A stretch of DNA of 64,000 bases, taken from Brevundimonas bullata. Lineage in GTDB: Bacteria > Pseudomonadota > Alphaproteobacteria > Caulobacterales > Caulobacteraceae. The notes beneath the pieces were generated by a model. The model saw only the letters and a program-made list of their open reading frames with translations. It was not told where the DNA came from and made no database searches. This document shows positions 9,743 through 18,098 of the stretch, in pieces. Location of the stretch: positions 310,001-374,000 of the forward strand of contig NZ_JACHLM010000002.1 in the NCBI RefSeq assembly GCF_014207965.1, in the 5' to 3' direction. A program made the translations under genes and the position numbers. Every line of letters starts with the position of its first letter. Position 1 is the stretch's first letter.

Positions 9743-11173
9743 TCAGGCGGCTGCTCGTCCAGCGTCGGCGACCAAGGGCTCAAGGATCATTGCGGATTCT
9801 TCGCGTGCGACATCCGGGCGATGGGCGGTCTTGTCCCAGCGATGGGGCTCCGCGATCAGCCGGACGAAGGCGTGGGCGAAGGCGAGGCTGAGAAGCGACC
9901 AGTAGAGGGGAGCGCTCAGCATGTCCCTTGGACCGAAGGGCGTGTTGGCGAGACGCGCCCCAATGGCGGTCGTCAGAATGGAAGCGGCTGCTCCACTCAG
10001 CAGAACACCGAGCCCAAACCACGGCGTTGACGGCAGGTGCTGCGCCAGTAGAGCGATCAGGAAGAATATGCCGATCCAGGCAACGGAAAGCGCGTGCAGC
10101 GCTGCCGACGCCAGCGCCGAGCCGATGGTCAGGGCCAGAGCGGCCCAACCGCGCCACCCCATGCCAGAGGCTGAGCGAGTGTGGACTGACAAGGTCTGCA
10201 TGTAGCCCTTCAGCCAGCGGGTCCGTTGCGGCAGCCAATGCGCCAACTCGCCGGGCGGCGTTTCGTAGGTCGGACGGCTCAGCACGCCGAGCCGCCAGCC
10301 ACGCCGCCAGATGCGAAAGCCCAGGTCCGCGTCCTCAGTCACATTCCATGCATCCCAGCCGCCGAGAGCGCGCAAGGCGGATACCCGGAAATGATTGCTT
10401 GTGCCGCCGAGCGGAAACGGCAGGCCCATTCGGGCCATGGCCGGCAGGGTGATGTCGAACAGGGCCGCATATTCGGCGGCGAACTGACGATCGAGAAAAG
10501 GCGACCTGTCTCGCCCCTTGTGCACGCGTCGGATACGCAGCGGCGCGTGTAAACAGACAAGCTCGCCGTCTTCAACCGCGAACCGAGCCGCGGCTTCGCG
10601 GCGTTGGAGTGGATCGGGGGCGTCCTCAGCGTCGTAAACGGTCAGAAGCTCACCCCGCGCGATGCTCAGGGCATGGTTCAGGGCTCGAGGCTTGGTCGTC
10701 GGCGAGCCGGGCGGCACCACAAGTATGTGAAGCCAGTCGGGCAGCGTCAGCGCCCTTGCGGCCCTGATGGTCGCGTGATCATGAGCCTCCAGGGCCAGAT
10801 AACCATCCAGGAGCTCTGGCGGATAGTCGATGTTCGCCAAGCGTTCGACCAGATGCGGCAGGATGGCGGCTTCGTCATAGAGGGCGACGACGATGGAATA
10901 GCGGGGAAGAACGGATGCCGCGGGCGTTTCAACTGCCTCAGCGAGATGACGCAGTCTGACCATCACCGTTAAAAGCCGCCAGGCTGCGATGCCTAAAAAG
11001 GCGATCTGGCCCAACAGGAGGAGAACCGCCCCAACGAGCGGCCATGCCAGGATGGAAGCCGTCAAGGCGGCGAAGATTGAGCCCCCCGCCAATATTTGGG
11101 TGGACGTCGCTGTGATCTTCGCCGCGTCAGCCGTCGGGGCGGCGTTGAGGCCCTTGGGGAAACGTCCATGCAT
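9743..11173 (-). CDS. Membrane glycosyltransferase, family 2 (processive type)
   Basis: This 476-residue protein has two N-terminal membrane segments, a cytoplasmic GT2 domain and two to three C-terminal membrane segments. Processive-synthase residues are in place: the DxD-like YDAEDAPDP, the acceptor-side TEDADLGFR and QRTRWLKGYMQ, which supplies QxxRW. Such enzymes extend a polysaccharide and export it across the inner membrane. No PilZ domain or bcs-type partner is beside it, so cellulose is not specifically supported. It is divergent from the TetR gene at 11315 and its control region is shared with that gene. Confidence 0.85.
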   Translation of the reverse strand: MHGRFPKGLNAAPTADAAKITATSTQILAGGSIFAALTASILAWPLVGAVLLLLGQIAFLGIAAWRLLTVMVRLRHLAEAVETPAASVLPRYSIVVALYDEAAILPHLVERLANIDYPPELLDGYLALEAHDHATIRAARALTLPDWLHILVVPPGSPTTKPRALNHALSIARGELLTVYDAEDAPDPLQRREAAARFAVEDGELVCLHAPLRIRRVHKGRDRSPFLDRQFAAEYAALFDITLPAMARMGLPFPLGGTSNHFRVSALRALGGWDAWNVTEDADLGFRIWRRGWRLGVLSRPTYETPPGELAHWLPQRTRWLKGYMQTLSVHTRSASGMGWRGWAALALTIGSALASAALHALSVAWIGIFFLIALLAQHLPSTPWFGLGVLLSGAAASILTTAIGARLANTPFGPRDMLSAPLYWSLLSLAFAHAFVRLIAEPHRWDKTAHRPDVAREESAMILEPLVADAGRAAA

Positions 11174-11201
11174 ACCCGGTCTTCCCCCTGAGGCGTAAAA
11201 A

Positions 11202-11240
11202 GTTAACCCGTATTAAGGTTGACGTTATTAAGACCAACGT
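11202..11240. promoter_or_regulatory. Candidate operator/promoter region between GT2 and TetR genes
   Basis: This AT-rich patch in a GC-rich gap contains GTTAACC (11202-11208), 8 bases, GGTTGAC (11217-11223), an imperfect palindrome, and a second nested GTTG...CAAC pair to 11237. TTAA recurs three times. The position between divergent genes and next to a TetR gene makes it a plausible operator. No experiment or homologous motif is known to me. Confidence 0.35.
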
Positions 11241-11314
11241 TCTTCGAATGGCAAGTGATTGGCGATTCGCTGAGGTTGCGGCTATGCAGTGGCGTCCCGT
11301 CATGGAGTTCTGGA

Positions 11315-11947
11315 TTGCCCGGCGACTCGACCCCCACGCCACGTTCGGCCCGCAAGCCCAAGGGCGAGGGCCACATCCGGCGCGCAGAGATACTGACCGC
11401 GGCGGAGCGCATCTTCGTCGAGCATGGCTATGAGGGCGCGACGATCCGCAAGATCGCCGATGAGGTCGGCTTGTCTTCGACGGCGCTCTACATGCATTTC
11501 GCCGACAAGAGCGAGATGCTGCATGAGATCTGCCGGGGGGCGTTCGAGGCGCTGATCGCCTCTCATCAGCAGATATTGGTCGAGGACGAGCCGCCCGAAA
11601 TACGTCTGCGGCGGATGATTGAGGCCTATATCAAGTTCGGCTTCGAGAACCCGAACGCCTATCGCCTGACCTATTTGACGCGACCCGTCGAGGCGCGCGA
11701 GGGGGCGCAGACGGTGGCGCAGGAAACAGGCTCCGAGCTGTTCCGGGCCTTCGTCGCCGTGGTCGAAGAAGCGGTAGAGGCGGGTCGGATGCGGGGCGAT
11801 CCCGTGACCATTGCTCAGGTCATCTGGGCGTCGGGCCACGGCATTGTCTCGCTGCGGATCACCAAGCCCTATTTCGAATGGGCGGATCGGGACGAGCTGA
11901 CCCGGACGATGCTGGACGCCCTGTTCGCGGGCCTGCTCAGGCCGTGA
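11315..11947 (+). CDS. TetR/AcrR-family transcriptional regulator
   Basis: This is a dimeric one-component repressor of about 210 residues. The N-terminal helix-turn-helix reads IRKIADEVGLSSTALYMHFADKSEML; the C-terminal ligand domain is about 140 residues and ends EWADRDELTRTMLDALFAGLL. The start is uncertain. I prefer the TTG at 11315 because GGAG lies 7 bases upstream; a TTG at 11219 would add 32 low-quality residues. The stop codon overlaps the GTG start of the ABC binding protein (GTGA), so regulator and importer are co-translated. The ligand is unknown. Confidence 0.82.
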   Translation: MPGDSTPTPRSARKPKGEGHIRRAEILTAAERIFVEHGYEGATIRKIADEVGLSSTALYMHFADKSEMLHEICRGAFEALIASHQQILVEDEPPEIRLRRMIEAYIKFGFENPNAYRLTYLTRPVEAREGAQTVAQETGSELFRAFVAVVEEAVEAGRMRGDPVTIAQVIWASGHGIVSLRITKPYFEWADRDELTRTMLDALFAGLLRP

Positions 11948-12738
11948 GGGCGGTAGGCGGGGCCTTGGCGGCTCTTCTGGTACTGACGCCGGCTGCGGCC
12001 GAGGCGCGGCCGCTGCGGGTGCTGTCGCTGGATCAGTGCGCGGACCAGTATGTTCTGGCCCTGGCGTCCGAGGCCGAACTGGCCCTGTCGTCGCGTGCAG
12101 ACGATCCGGATTCCTGGATGCGTGAGGCGGCGCGCGGCCGGCCTCGGGTTCGGCCGACGCTGGAGGCGGCGATCGGGTTCCAGCCTGACGTCGTGGTTCG
12201 CTACTGGGGCGGGGAGCCGCGCCTGTTGGCCGCCTTGGAAAAGCGCGGGGCGCGGGTGCTGAACATTGACGACGCCACGGACATGGCCGGGGTCCGCGAG
12301 AACCTGAGGGCCGTATCGCAGGGTCTGGGGCAGGAGGCGCGGGGCGCGGCGCTGATCGCCCATATGGATCGGCGGCTGGCCCAGGCGGCCGGTGGTGGGC
12401 GCGGGCGCGAAGCCGTCTATGTCACCCCGGGCGGCTATACGACCGGGTCAGGGTCGCTGATCGATTCCATCCTGAAGGCGGCGGGGTTCCGCAACGGCGT
12501 GACCGGGCCGGGCTACCAGCCGCTGGGGATCGAGAGGATCGCCTTGGCGCCGCCAGCGCTGTTCGTGCGGGGGTTCTTCCAACAATGGCGGGCCGACTGG
12601 CGCGGGCCGGGGCGGCACCCCGTGGTGGCGCGCGCCGCGCAGGGGCGGACGGTGGCGGACCTGCCAGCCTCGACGCTGAGCTGCCCCGCCTGGTTCGCGG
12701 CGGACGCGGCCGCCCTGCTGGCGGAGGCCGCGCGATGA
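11944..12738 (+). CDS. ABC importer periplasmic binding protein, BtuF/FecB type
   Basis: This is a 264-residue periplasmic solute-binding protein of the class III (helical backbone) type used for vitamin B12 and iron chelates. The GTG start at 11944 overlaps the regulator's stop and gives a clean signal peptide (MRAVGGALAALLVLTPAAAEA). Mature residues begin RPLRVLSLDQCADQYVLAL, then the linker segment LEAAIGFQPDVVVRYWGG. It overlaps the permease start by 4 bases. The sequence does not decide between cobalamin, heme and ferric siderophore; no B12 riboswitch or TonB receptor is visible nearby. Confidence 0.84.
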   Translation: MRAVGGALAALLVLTPAAAEARPLRVLSLDQCADQYVLALASEAELALSSRADDPDSWMREAARGRPRVRPTLEAAIGFQPDVVVRYWGGEPRLLAALEKRGARVLNIDDATDMAGVRENLRAVSQGLGQEARGAALIAHMDRRLAQAAGGGRGREAVYVTPGGYTTGSGSLIDSILKAAGFRNGVTGPGYQPLGIERIALAPPALFVRGFFQQWRADWRGPGRHPVVARAAQGRTVADLPASTLSCPAWFAADAAALLAEAAR

Positions 12739-13724
12739 AGCGGCATTTGAGCCTGAACCTGGGGCTGGGGGCGACGATCCTGCTGGCCCTGGTGGGGGCG
12801 GTGCTGTTCGGCGAGACGGCTCTGTCGGCGGCCCAATATGGGCAAGCCCTGGCCGATCCCGCATCCGGGCCGGGCGAGGTGCTGTGGCAGGTGCGGGCGC
12901 CGCGCGCGGTCTGCGCCCTGATGGTCGGGGCGGCCCTGGGGCTGGCGGGGGCGGTGCTGCAGGGTCTGTTGCGGAACCCGCTCGCCGATCCGGGCGTGCT
13001 GGGCGTATCGGCGACGGCGGCGCTGGGCGCGGCGGGGGCCATTGTGCTGGGAGCGGCGGCCATACCCGGGCTGGTCGAGAGCGCGGCTCTGGTCGGTGCG
13101 GCGCTGGCGGGCTTGCTGCTGGTCGCCGTCGCCGCCAGGGTGCGGGCGCCCGAGGCGCTGATCCTGTTCGGGGTGGCGCTGTCGAGCTTTGCCGGGGCGC
13201 TGACGGCCCTCATTTTCAACCTGTCGCCGTCGCCCATCGCCTCGGCGGAGGTAATGAACTGGCTGCTCGGCTCGGTGCAGAACCGCAGCTGGATCGACGT
13301 GGCCTGGGTCACGCCGGCGCTGGTCGTGGCCGCTGTCTTTGCGGCGGGGGCGTCGCCGGGCCTGAGAATGCTGACCCTGGGCGAAGAGGCGGCGCGGGCG
13401 TCGGGCCTGTCGATGGGTCGGATGCGGATTCTGGCCCTGATCGCATCGGCGGTCGCGGCGGGGGCGGCGGTGGCCGTGGCCGGCGTAATCGGCTTCGTCG
13501 GTCTGGCGGCGCCGCATCTGGTGCGGGCGGCGGTTCGCGGCGATCCCGGGCGGCTGTTGTGGCCCTCGGCGCTGGCGGGCGGACTGATGCTGGTGCTGGC
13601 CGATCTGGCGGCGCGGCTGATGCCGACCGATCAGGAATTGAAGCTAGGCGTGTTCACGGCTCTGGTCGGAGCGCCGCTGTTCGCCTTGATCGCCTGGCGC
13701 GCGGCGCGGGAGTGGCGGTTGTGA
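12735..13724 (+). CDS. FecCD-family ABC permease
   Basis: This 329-residue inner-membrane permease has about 10 predicted helices and belongs to the BtuC/FecCD family. Supporting strings are VRAPRAVCALMVGAALGLAGAVLQGLLRNPLADPGVLGVS near the N terminus and VAVAGVIGFVGLAAPHLVR, the contact region for the ATPase, in the second half, each read here only in part as family signatures. The ATG at 12735 lies inside the stop of the binding-protein gene (ATGA), and its own stop overlaps the GTG of the ATPase gene. Confidence 0.92.
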   Translation: MKRHLSLNLGLGATILLALVGAVLFGETALSAAQYGQALADPASGPGEVLWQVRAPRAVCALMVGAALGLAGAVLQGLLRNPLADPGVLGVSATAALGAAGAIVLGAAAIPGLVESAALVGAALAGLLLVAVAARVRAPEALILFGVALSSFAGALTALIFNLSPSPIASAEVMNWLLGSVQNRSWIDVAWVTPALVVAAVFAAGASPGLRMLTLGEEAARASGLSMGRMRILALIASAVAAGAAVAVAGVIGFVGLAAPHLVRAAVRGDPGRLLWPSALAGGLMLVLADLAARLMPTDQELKLGVFTALVGAPLFALIAWRAAREWRL

Positions 13725-14485
13725 GCGCCTTGCTGGAGCTGGACGGCGCCGTGGCGCGCATGGGAGCGGCGACGGTGCTGGACGGAGTCAGCCTGTCGGT
13801 CCGCGCGGGCGAAATGGTCGCCCTTTGCGGGCCCAACGGGGCGGGCAAGTCCAGCGCGGTGCGTGCGGCGCTGGGGCTAATGCCTCTGCATGGTGGCGCG
13901 GCGAAGCTGGGCGGTGAGGACGTAGACCGCTTGTCAGAACGCGAGCGGGGCGCGCGGGCGGCCTATCTGCCGCAGGAACGGCATATTGCCTGGAACCTGC
14001 CGGCCATCGAGGTGGCGGCCTTGGGTGCGCCCTTCCTGTCAGGCGCCGACGCGCTGGATCGGGCGCGCAAGGCGCTGGACGAGGTCGGGGCCGGGCATCT
14101 GGCCGAGCGCGGCGTGGCCGAGATGTCGGGCGGCGAGCGGGCGCGGGTGCTGCTGGCGCGGGCGCTGGTGGTTCAGGCGCCGTTGTTGCTGGCGGACGAG
14201 CCCATCGCGGGGCTGGACCCGGACGCGCAGTTGCTGGTGCTGGAGCGTCTGAGGGCGCGAGCCGATGCTGGCGGTGGCGTCCTGGTCAGCCTGCACGACC
14301 TGACGCTGGCGGCGCGGGTGGCGGACCGGGTGATCGTGCTGAACGCCGGACGCGTTGTCGCCGACGGCTCGCCTATCGAGGCCCTGTCGCCCGCCGTGTT
14401 GCGCTCGGCCTTCCATCTGGACGGGATCTGGGTCGAGGCGCCGGACGGGCCGCTGCTGGCGGCGCGGAGACTTCTCCAAGTCTGA
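13721..14485 (+). CDS. ABC transporter ATPase, FecE/BtuD type
   Basis: This is the 254-residue ATPase of the importer. Walker A is GPNGAGKSSA, the signature is MSGGERARVLLARAL, Walker B is LLLADEPIAGLD, and the switch His is in LHDLTLAARVADRV. The GTG start at 13721 overlaps the permease stop. The four genes from 11315 to 14485 form one operon with three overlapping junctions and end in a hairpin at 14488. Confidence 0.92.
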   Translation: MSALLELDGAVARMGAATVLDGVSLSVRAGEMVALCGPNGAGKSSAVRAALGLMPLHGGAAKLGGEDVDRLSERERGARAAYLPQERHIAWNLPAIEVAALGAPFLSGADALDRARKALDEVGAGHLAERGVAEMSGGERARVLLARALVVQAPLLLADEPIAGLDPDAQLLVLERLRARADAGGGVLVSLHDLTLAARVADRVIVLNAGRVVADGSPIEALSPAVLRSAFHLDGIWVEAPDGPLLAARRLLQV

Positions 14486-14487
14486 TT

Positions 14488-14513
14488 GGCGGACCACTAT
14501 GATAGTGGCCCGC
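14488..14513. terminator. Hairpin between convergent ABC operon and transglycosylase
   Basis: The stem is GGCGG-A-CCACTA / TAGTGG-C-CCGCC with a 3-base loop and one mismatch. It lies between two convergent stop codons and could serve both directions. There is no long T run on either side, so efficiency is uncertain. Confidence 0.55.
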
Positions 14514-14523
14514 CATCCTTGTC

Positions 14524-16572
14524 TCAGGGCTGATAGGAGCGCGGACCGCTGTTGGGCGGCGTGCCGCGCGCAAGGTCGGCGGACGGCGTGAGCGGGGCTG
14601 AGCCGCCGTTCAGGCGGGCGCGATAGACCTGCATGTTTTCCATCACCCGCATCATGTAGTTGCGCGTCTCGGTGAAGGGCGCGCATTCGATGAAGTCGAT
14701 GGGGTCGACCTGATTGCTGCGCGGGTCGCCGCAGCGGGCCACCCATTGCGGCGGACGGGCGGGACCGGCGTTGTAGCCGACCGTCGCCAGCAGAGGCGAA
14801 CCGCCGAAGTTGTTGATCAACTCGCCCAGGTGGTAGCTGCCCAGGCGCATATTGACGTCCGGATCCCACAGCTGTTCGGGAGAAAAGGGGATCCCCATGC
14901 GGCGGGCCACGCCCTGTGCGGTGGCGGGCAGGAACTGCATCATGCCGCGCGCGTCGGCGCCAGAACGCGCCAAGGGGTCGAAGCTGGATTCCTGGCGCGT
15001 GATGGCCAGGGTGAACTCCAGCGGGGCGGCGCCTGAGGCCTGAGGTGGAATACGGATGGGATACATGCGCTCGGGCATGACGAAGCCGCGCTGGCTGGCG
15101 GCGCGGCCGACCATCATGGAGCCGAACTGGTCGCCATAGCCCTGCATCAGGTCGAACAACTGGGTCAGGTCGTAGGGCGAGGGAAGGGTGTCGTCGAGAT
15201 GGTAGGCGAAGACCCGCATCAGGGTCTTTTCGCCCGCCGCGCCCAGGATGAGGGTGGCGCGGACGACCTCATTGCCCTCGAAGCGGTTGACGTCTTCCGG
15301 CGTTGGGGCGGGTTCGCCGGGCAGGGTCAGGGTGGTGATCCCCGCCTTTTCAGCGGCCAGTTGGCCATAGAAGGTCTGCCAGTGCTCGGCCCCGGCCTGA
15401 TACCAGCGCTGGGCGCCCGCGCGGTCGCCGCGGCCCTCGGCGGCGCGGCCCAGCCAGTAGAGGGCGCGCCCCTGGGTGATCGGTGTGGAGGAGCTGTTGC
15501 GCAGGACCTCGAAGTGTTGGGCCGCGGTCGCGGGGTCGTTCAGCTTGGTCAGGGCGACCCAGCCGGCGAAGAACTCGGCGTCCACCTTGCGCTCACCTGA
15601 GGGGAAACCGTGACCGTTCATGGCGGCGTAGGCGGCGCGGGGATTTCCCTGCTGCAGGGCGTCCAGGAAGTAGTTGCGGCGCTCGGTCCACAGCGTGTCC
15701 TGACCCTCCTTGTGTGAGGGCGCGGCGGGGAGGGCGGACAGCAGGGGGAAGGCCTCGGACTGGCGGCCGGCCGAGCGCAGCAGGCGCACGCGCTCAAGCA
15801 CTACGGCCGGGTCGTTGGCGACGGCAGGGCTGAGGCCGGCCACGAGGGCGTCGGGCGAATAGGCGGTGCGGAGAGCCATGACGGCGTTGGCCACGCCCTG
15901 ACGGTCGGCAGGGACCATATAGACCATGGCGCGCGTCGCTGGACCGTGCGGGCCGAGCAGCAGCATGTTCAGGCGCGCGACGTGGTCGTCCGCGTTCAGC
16001 CAGCCGCCCCAGCGATTGGCGATGACGGACTGCTGGGCTTCTTCAAAGGAGCGGTTGCGCCACCAGTCGCGGATCAGGTCCTGCGCTTCGCGACGCTGGC
16101 CCTTCTGCTCCAGAGCACCGGCCAGGGCGATGGCGCCCTCAGCCGTCGTCGGCGCCGTGCCGTTGAAGAAGGCGATGATGGTGTCGGGCGAGGCGTTGGC
16201 CAGATTCAGCGCGCGCTCGCCCGCCGCACGACGCGAATCACCGCGCGGCCAGTTGGCGAGGTCGGTCTGGGCGCGCGCCAGGTCGGCGTAGGAAAGTTGG
16301 CTGTCGGAGGTGTCGACCAGGGCCCATTCGACCAGCTTCTTCGCCGTGGGGTCGGAAATGCGGCTCATGACCGACTGCGTGCCAATCACGTCGCGAGCGC
16401 GGGCCGAGGCCAGGCCTTGCTGGAACAGGGCCATGTCCTGGCCGCTGATGACGCCATTCTGGCTGGACGCATAGGGCGCAGGCGTACTGTTCAGCACGTC
16501 CTGGGTCGGCGGAGTCAGAATCGCCAGGGCGGCGGCCACGGTCGTCGCGATCATTAGATGTCCGATCCTCAT
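14524..16572 (-). CDS. slt: Soluble lytic murein transglycosylase
   Basis: This enzyme cleaves peptidoglycan glycan strands with formation of 1,6-anhydroMurNAc in the periplasm. The 682-residue protein has a signal sequence (residues 1-20), a long alpha-superhelical region of TPR-like repeats (about 40-470), then the catalytic SLT domain. Family signatures are AITRQESSFDPLA (catalytic Glu), GMMQFLPATAQ and VGYNAGPARP. Its anhydro-muropeptide products are what AnmK, encoded at 24558, helps recycle. The SdpA-type Slt of Caulobacter is the likely counterpart, by inference only. Confidence 0.92.
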   Translation of the reverse strand: MRIGHLMIATTVAAALAILTPPTQDVLNSTPAPYASSQNGVISGQDMALFQQGLASARARDVIGTQSVMSRISDPTAKKLVEWALVDTSDSQLSYADLARAQTDLANWPRGDSRRAAGERALNLANASPDTIIAFFNGTAPTTAEGAIALAGALEQKGQRREAQDLIRDWWRNRSFEEAQQSVIANRWGGWLNADDHVARLNMLLLGPHGPATRAMVYMVPADRQGVANAVMALRTAYSPDALVAGLSPAVANDPAVVLERVRLLRSAGRQSEAFPLLSALPAAPSHKEGQDTLWTERRNYFLDALQQGNPRAAYAAMNGHGFPSGERKVDAEFFAGWVALTKLNDPATAAQHFEVLRNSSSTPITQGRALYWLGRAAEGRGDRAGAQRWYQAGAEHWQTFYGQLAAEKAGITTLTLPGEPAPTPEDVNRFEGNEVVRATLILGAAGEKTLMRVFAYHLDDTLPSPYDLTQLFDLMQGYGDQFGSMMVGRAASQRGFVMPERMYPIRIPPQASGAAPLEFTLAITRQESSFDPLARSGADARGMMQFLPATAQGVARRMGIPFSPEQLWDPDVNMRLGSYHLGELINNFGGSPLLATVGYNAGPARPPQWVARCGDPRSNQVDPIDFIECAPFTETRNYMMRVMENMQVYRARLNGGSAPLTPSADLARGTPPNSGPRSYQP

Positions 16573-16669
16573 TCATCACTGGTTGCGGCCGAGCGGCGGG
16601 CAACCTACGCTCCCTGCCTCTTCAAAGGGCGGCGTGCCGCCCGAAACTCCGCGCAGGTAACTTGTTTCA

Positions 16670-17554
16670 ATGACCGCCCCCTTGTTCAAGGGCGTGATCA
16701 CCGCCTTGATCACACCTCTTCGTGACGGAAACGTGGACGAAGGGGCTTTTGAAAAACTTCTGGAACGTCAGATCGCTGCTGGCGTCCATGGCGTGGTCCC
16801 GGTCGGCACGACCGGCGAAAGCGCCACCCTGAAGATGGACGAGCATAAGCGCGTCATCGAGCAGTGCGTAACCATCGCGGCCGGCCGCGTGCGCGTGATC
16901 GCCGGCGCCGGTTCGAACGCCACGCATGAGGCAATCGAGCTGTCGGCCTTCGCCAAAGAGGTCGGCGCCGACGCGACCCTGGTGGTGACGCCCTATTACA
17001 ACAAGCCGTCTCAGGAAGGCATGATAGCCCATTTCGAGGCGATTTCCGACGCCGTTCAGATCCCCATGCTGCTGTATAATGTTCCCAGCCGTTGCGGCGT
17101 CGATCTGTCGAACGAGGCGGTCGCGCATCTGGCCAACAATCCGAACATCGTCGGCATCAAGGACGCCACCAGCGACATCTCGCGGGTCAGCTGGATGCGC
17201 AGCCATATCAACGGGCCGTTCGACCTGATCAGCGGCGACGACGCCACCTGGCTGGGCTATGCCGCCAGCGGGGGCGTGGGCGTGATCTCGGTGACGTCCA
17301 ATGTCGCGCCGGAAGCCATGGTCGCCATGTACAATGCGGTCGCCGCCGGCGATTACGCCACGGCGCGAACCTGGCAGGACCGCCTGATCAACCTGCACAA
17401 GGCCCTGTTCCTCGACAACTCCCCGTCGCCGGCCAAGTACGCCCTGGCGAAGTTGGGTCTGTGCAGCGAGGAGGTCCGCCTGCCGCTGTCGCTGACCCGT
17501 GACGCCGTCAAGCCGCAGATCGATCAGGCCATGGTGGAAGCCGGAGTCGCCTGA
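16670..17554 (+). CDS. dapA: 4-hydroxy-tetrahydrodipicolinate synthase
   Basis: DapA condenses pyruvate with aspartate semialdehyde, the first committed step toward lysine and diaminopimelate. The 294-residue TIM-barrel protein has [22 protein letters not shown], the catalytic Tyr in [13 protein letters not shown], and the Schiff-base Lys in NIVGIKDAT. The inverted repeat GGGCGGC-GT-GCCGCCC lies 28 to 43 bases before the start. The stop overlaps the smpB start (TGATG). The neighbourhood (slt, PBP1A) fits cell-wall precursor supply. Confidence 0.96.
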   Translation: MTAPLFKGVITALITPLRDGNVDEGAFEKLLERQIAAGVHGVVPVGTTGESATLKMDEHKRVIEQCVTIAAGRVRVIAGAGSNATHEAIELSAFAKEVGADATLVVTPYYNKPSQEGMIAHFEAISDAVQIPMLLYNVPSRCGVDLSNEAVAHLANNPNIVGIKDATSDISRVSWMRSHINGPFDLISGDDATWLGYAASGGVGVISVTSNVAPEAMVAMYNAVAAGDYATARTWQDRLINLHKALFLDNSPSPAKYALAKLGLCSEEVRLPLSLTRDAVKPQIDQAMVEAGVA

Positions 17555-18021
17555 TGTCCGCTGATGCGCCCAGGAAGGTGATCGCCGAAAACCGGCGCGC
17601 ACGCTTCGACTACTTCCTCGAAGACTACATCGAGGCCGGGATCCAGTTGCTGGGCACCGAGATCAAGGCGCTGCGCGACGGTCGGGCCAATATCGCCGAG
17701 AGCTATGCGGCGGTGGAGGGACGCGAGATCGTCCTGATCAACTCGGACATCCCGCCCTACAAGCAGGCTAACCGCTTCAACCACGAGCCGCGCCGCCACC
17801 GGAAGCTGCTGCTGCACCGCAAGCAGATCGACAAGCTGATCGGCGCCGTCCAGCGCGACGGGCGGACGATCATCCCGGTGCGCCTGTATCTGAACGAAAA
17901 GGGCAAGGCCAAGCTGGAGATCGCTCTGGCCAAGGGCAAGAAGCTGCACGACAAGCGCGAGGCCTCGGCCGAGCGCGACTGGCAGCGCGACAAGGCCCGC
18001 CTGATGCGCGACAAGGGCTGA
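17554..18021 (+). CDS. smpB: SsrA-binding protein
   Basis: SmpB binds the tRNA-like domain of tmRNA and is required for rescue of stalled ribosomes. The protein has 155 residues. Family strings are [38 protein letters not shown] and [11 protein letters not shown] at the basic C-terminal tail, which lies in the empty mRNA channel. Translation is coupled to dapA. Downstream is the PBP1A gene after a 77-base gap to the preferred start. Confidence 0.96.
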   Translation: MSADAPRKVIAENRRARFDYFLEDYIEAGIQLLGTEIKALRDGRANIAESYAAVEGREIVLINSDIPPYKQANRFNHEPRRHRKLLLHRKQIDKLIGAVQRDGRTIIPVRLYLNEKGKAKLEIALAKGKKLHDKREASAERDWQRDKARLMRDKG

Positions 18022-18098
18022 GTTTGCGGTTCCGCTTTGCGGCGGGACCGACGCGCGATAAACGACGATTTCATGGGGCGCGTCTTGCGGAGTTCACG

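Noticed and set aside
11203..11216. CtrA-type TTAA-N7-TTAA site
   Set aside because: The spacing is 6, not 7, and the following base pattern does not match; left as unassigned AT-rich palindromes.
11174..11314. Possible cobalamin riboswitch before the ABC importer operon
   Set aside because: The gap is too short and lacks the B12-box; palindromes here look like protein sites instead.
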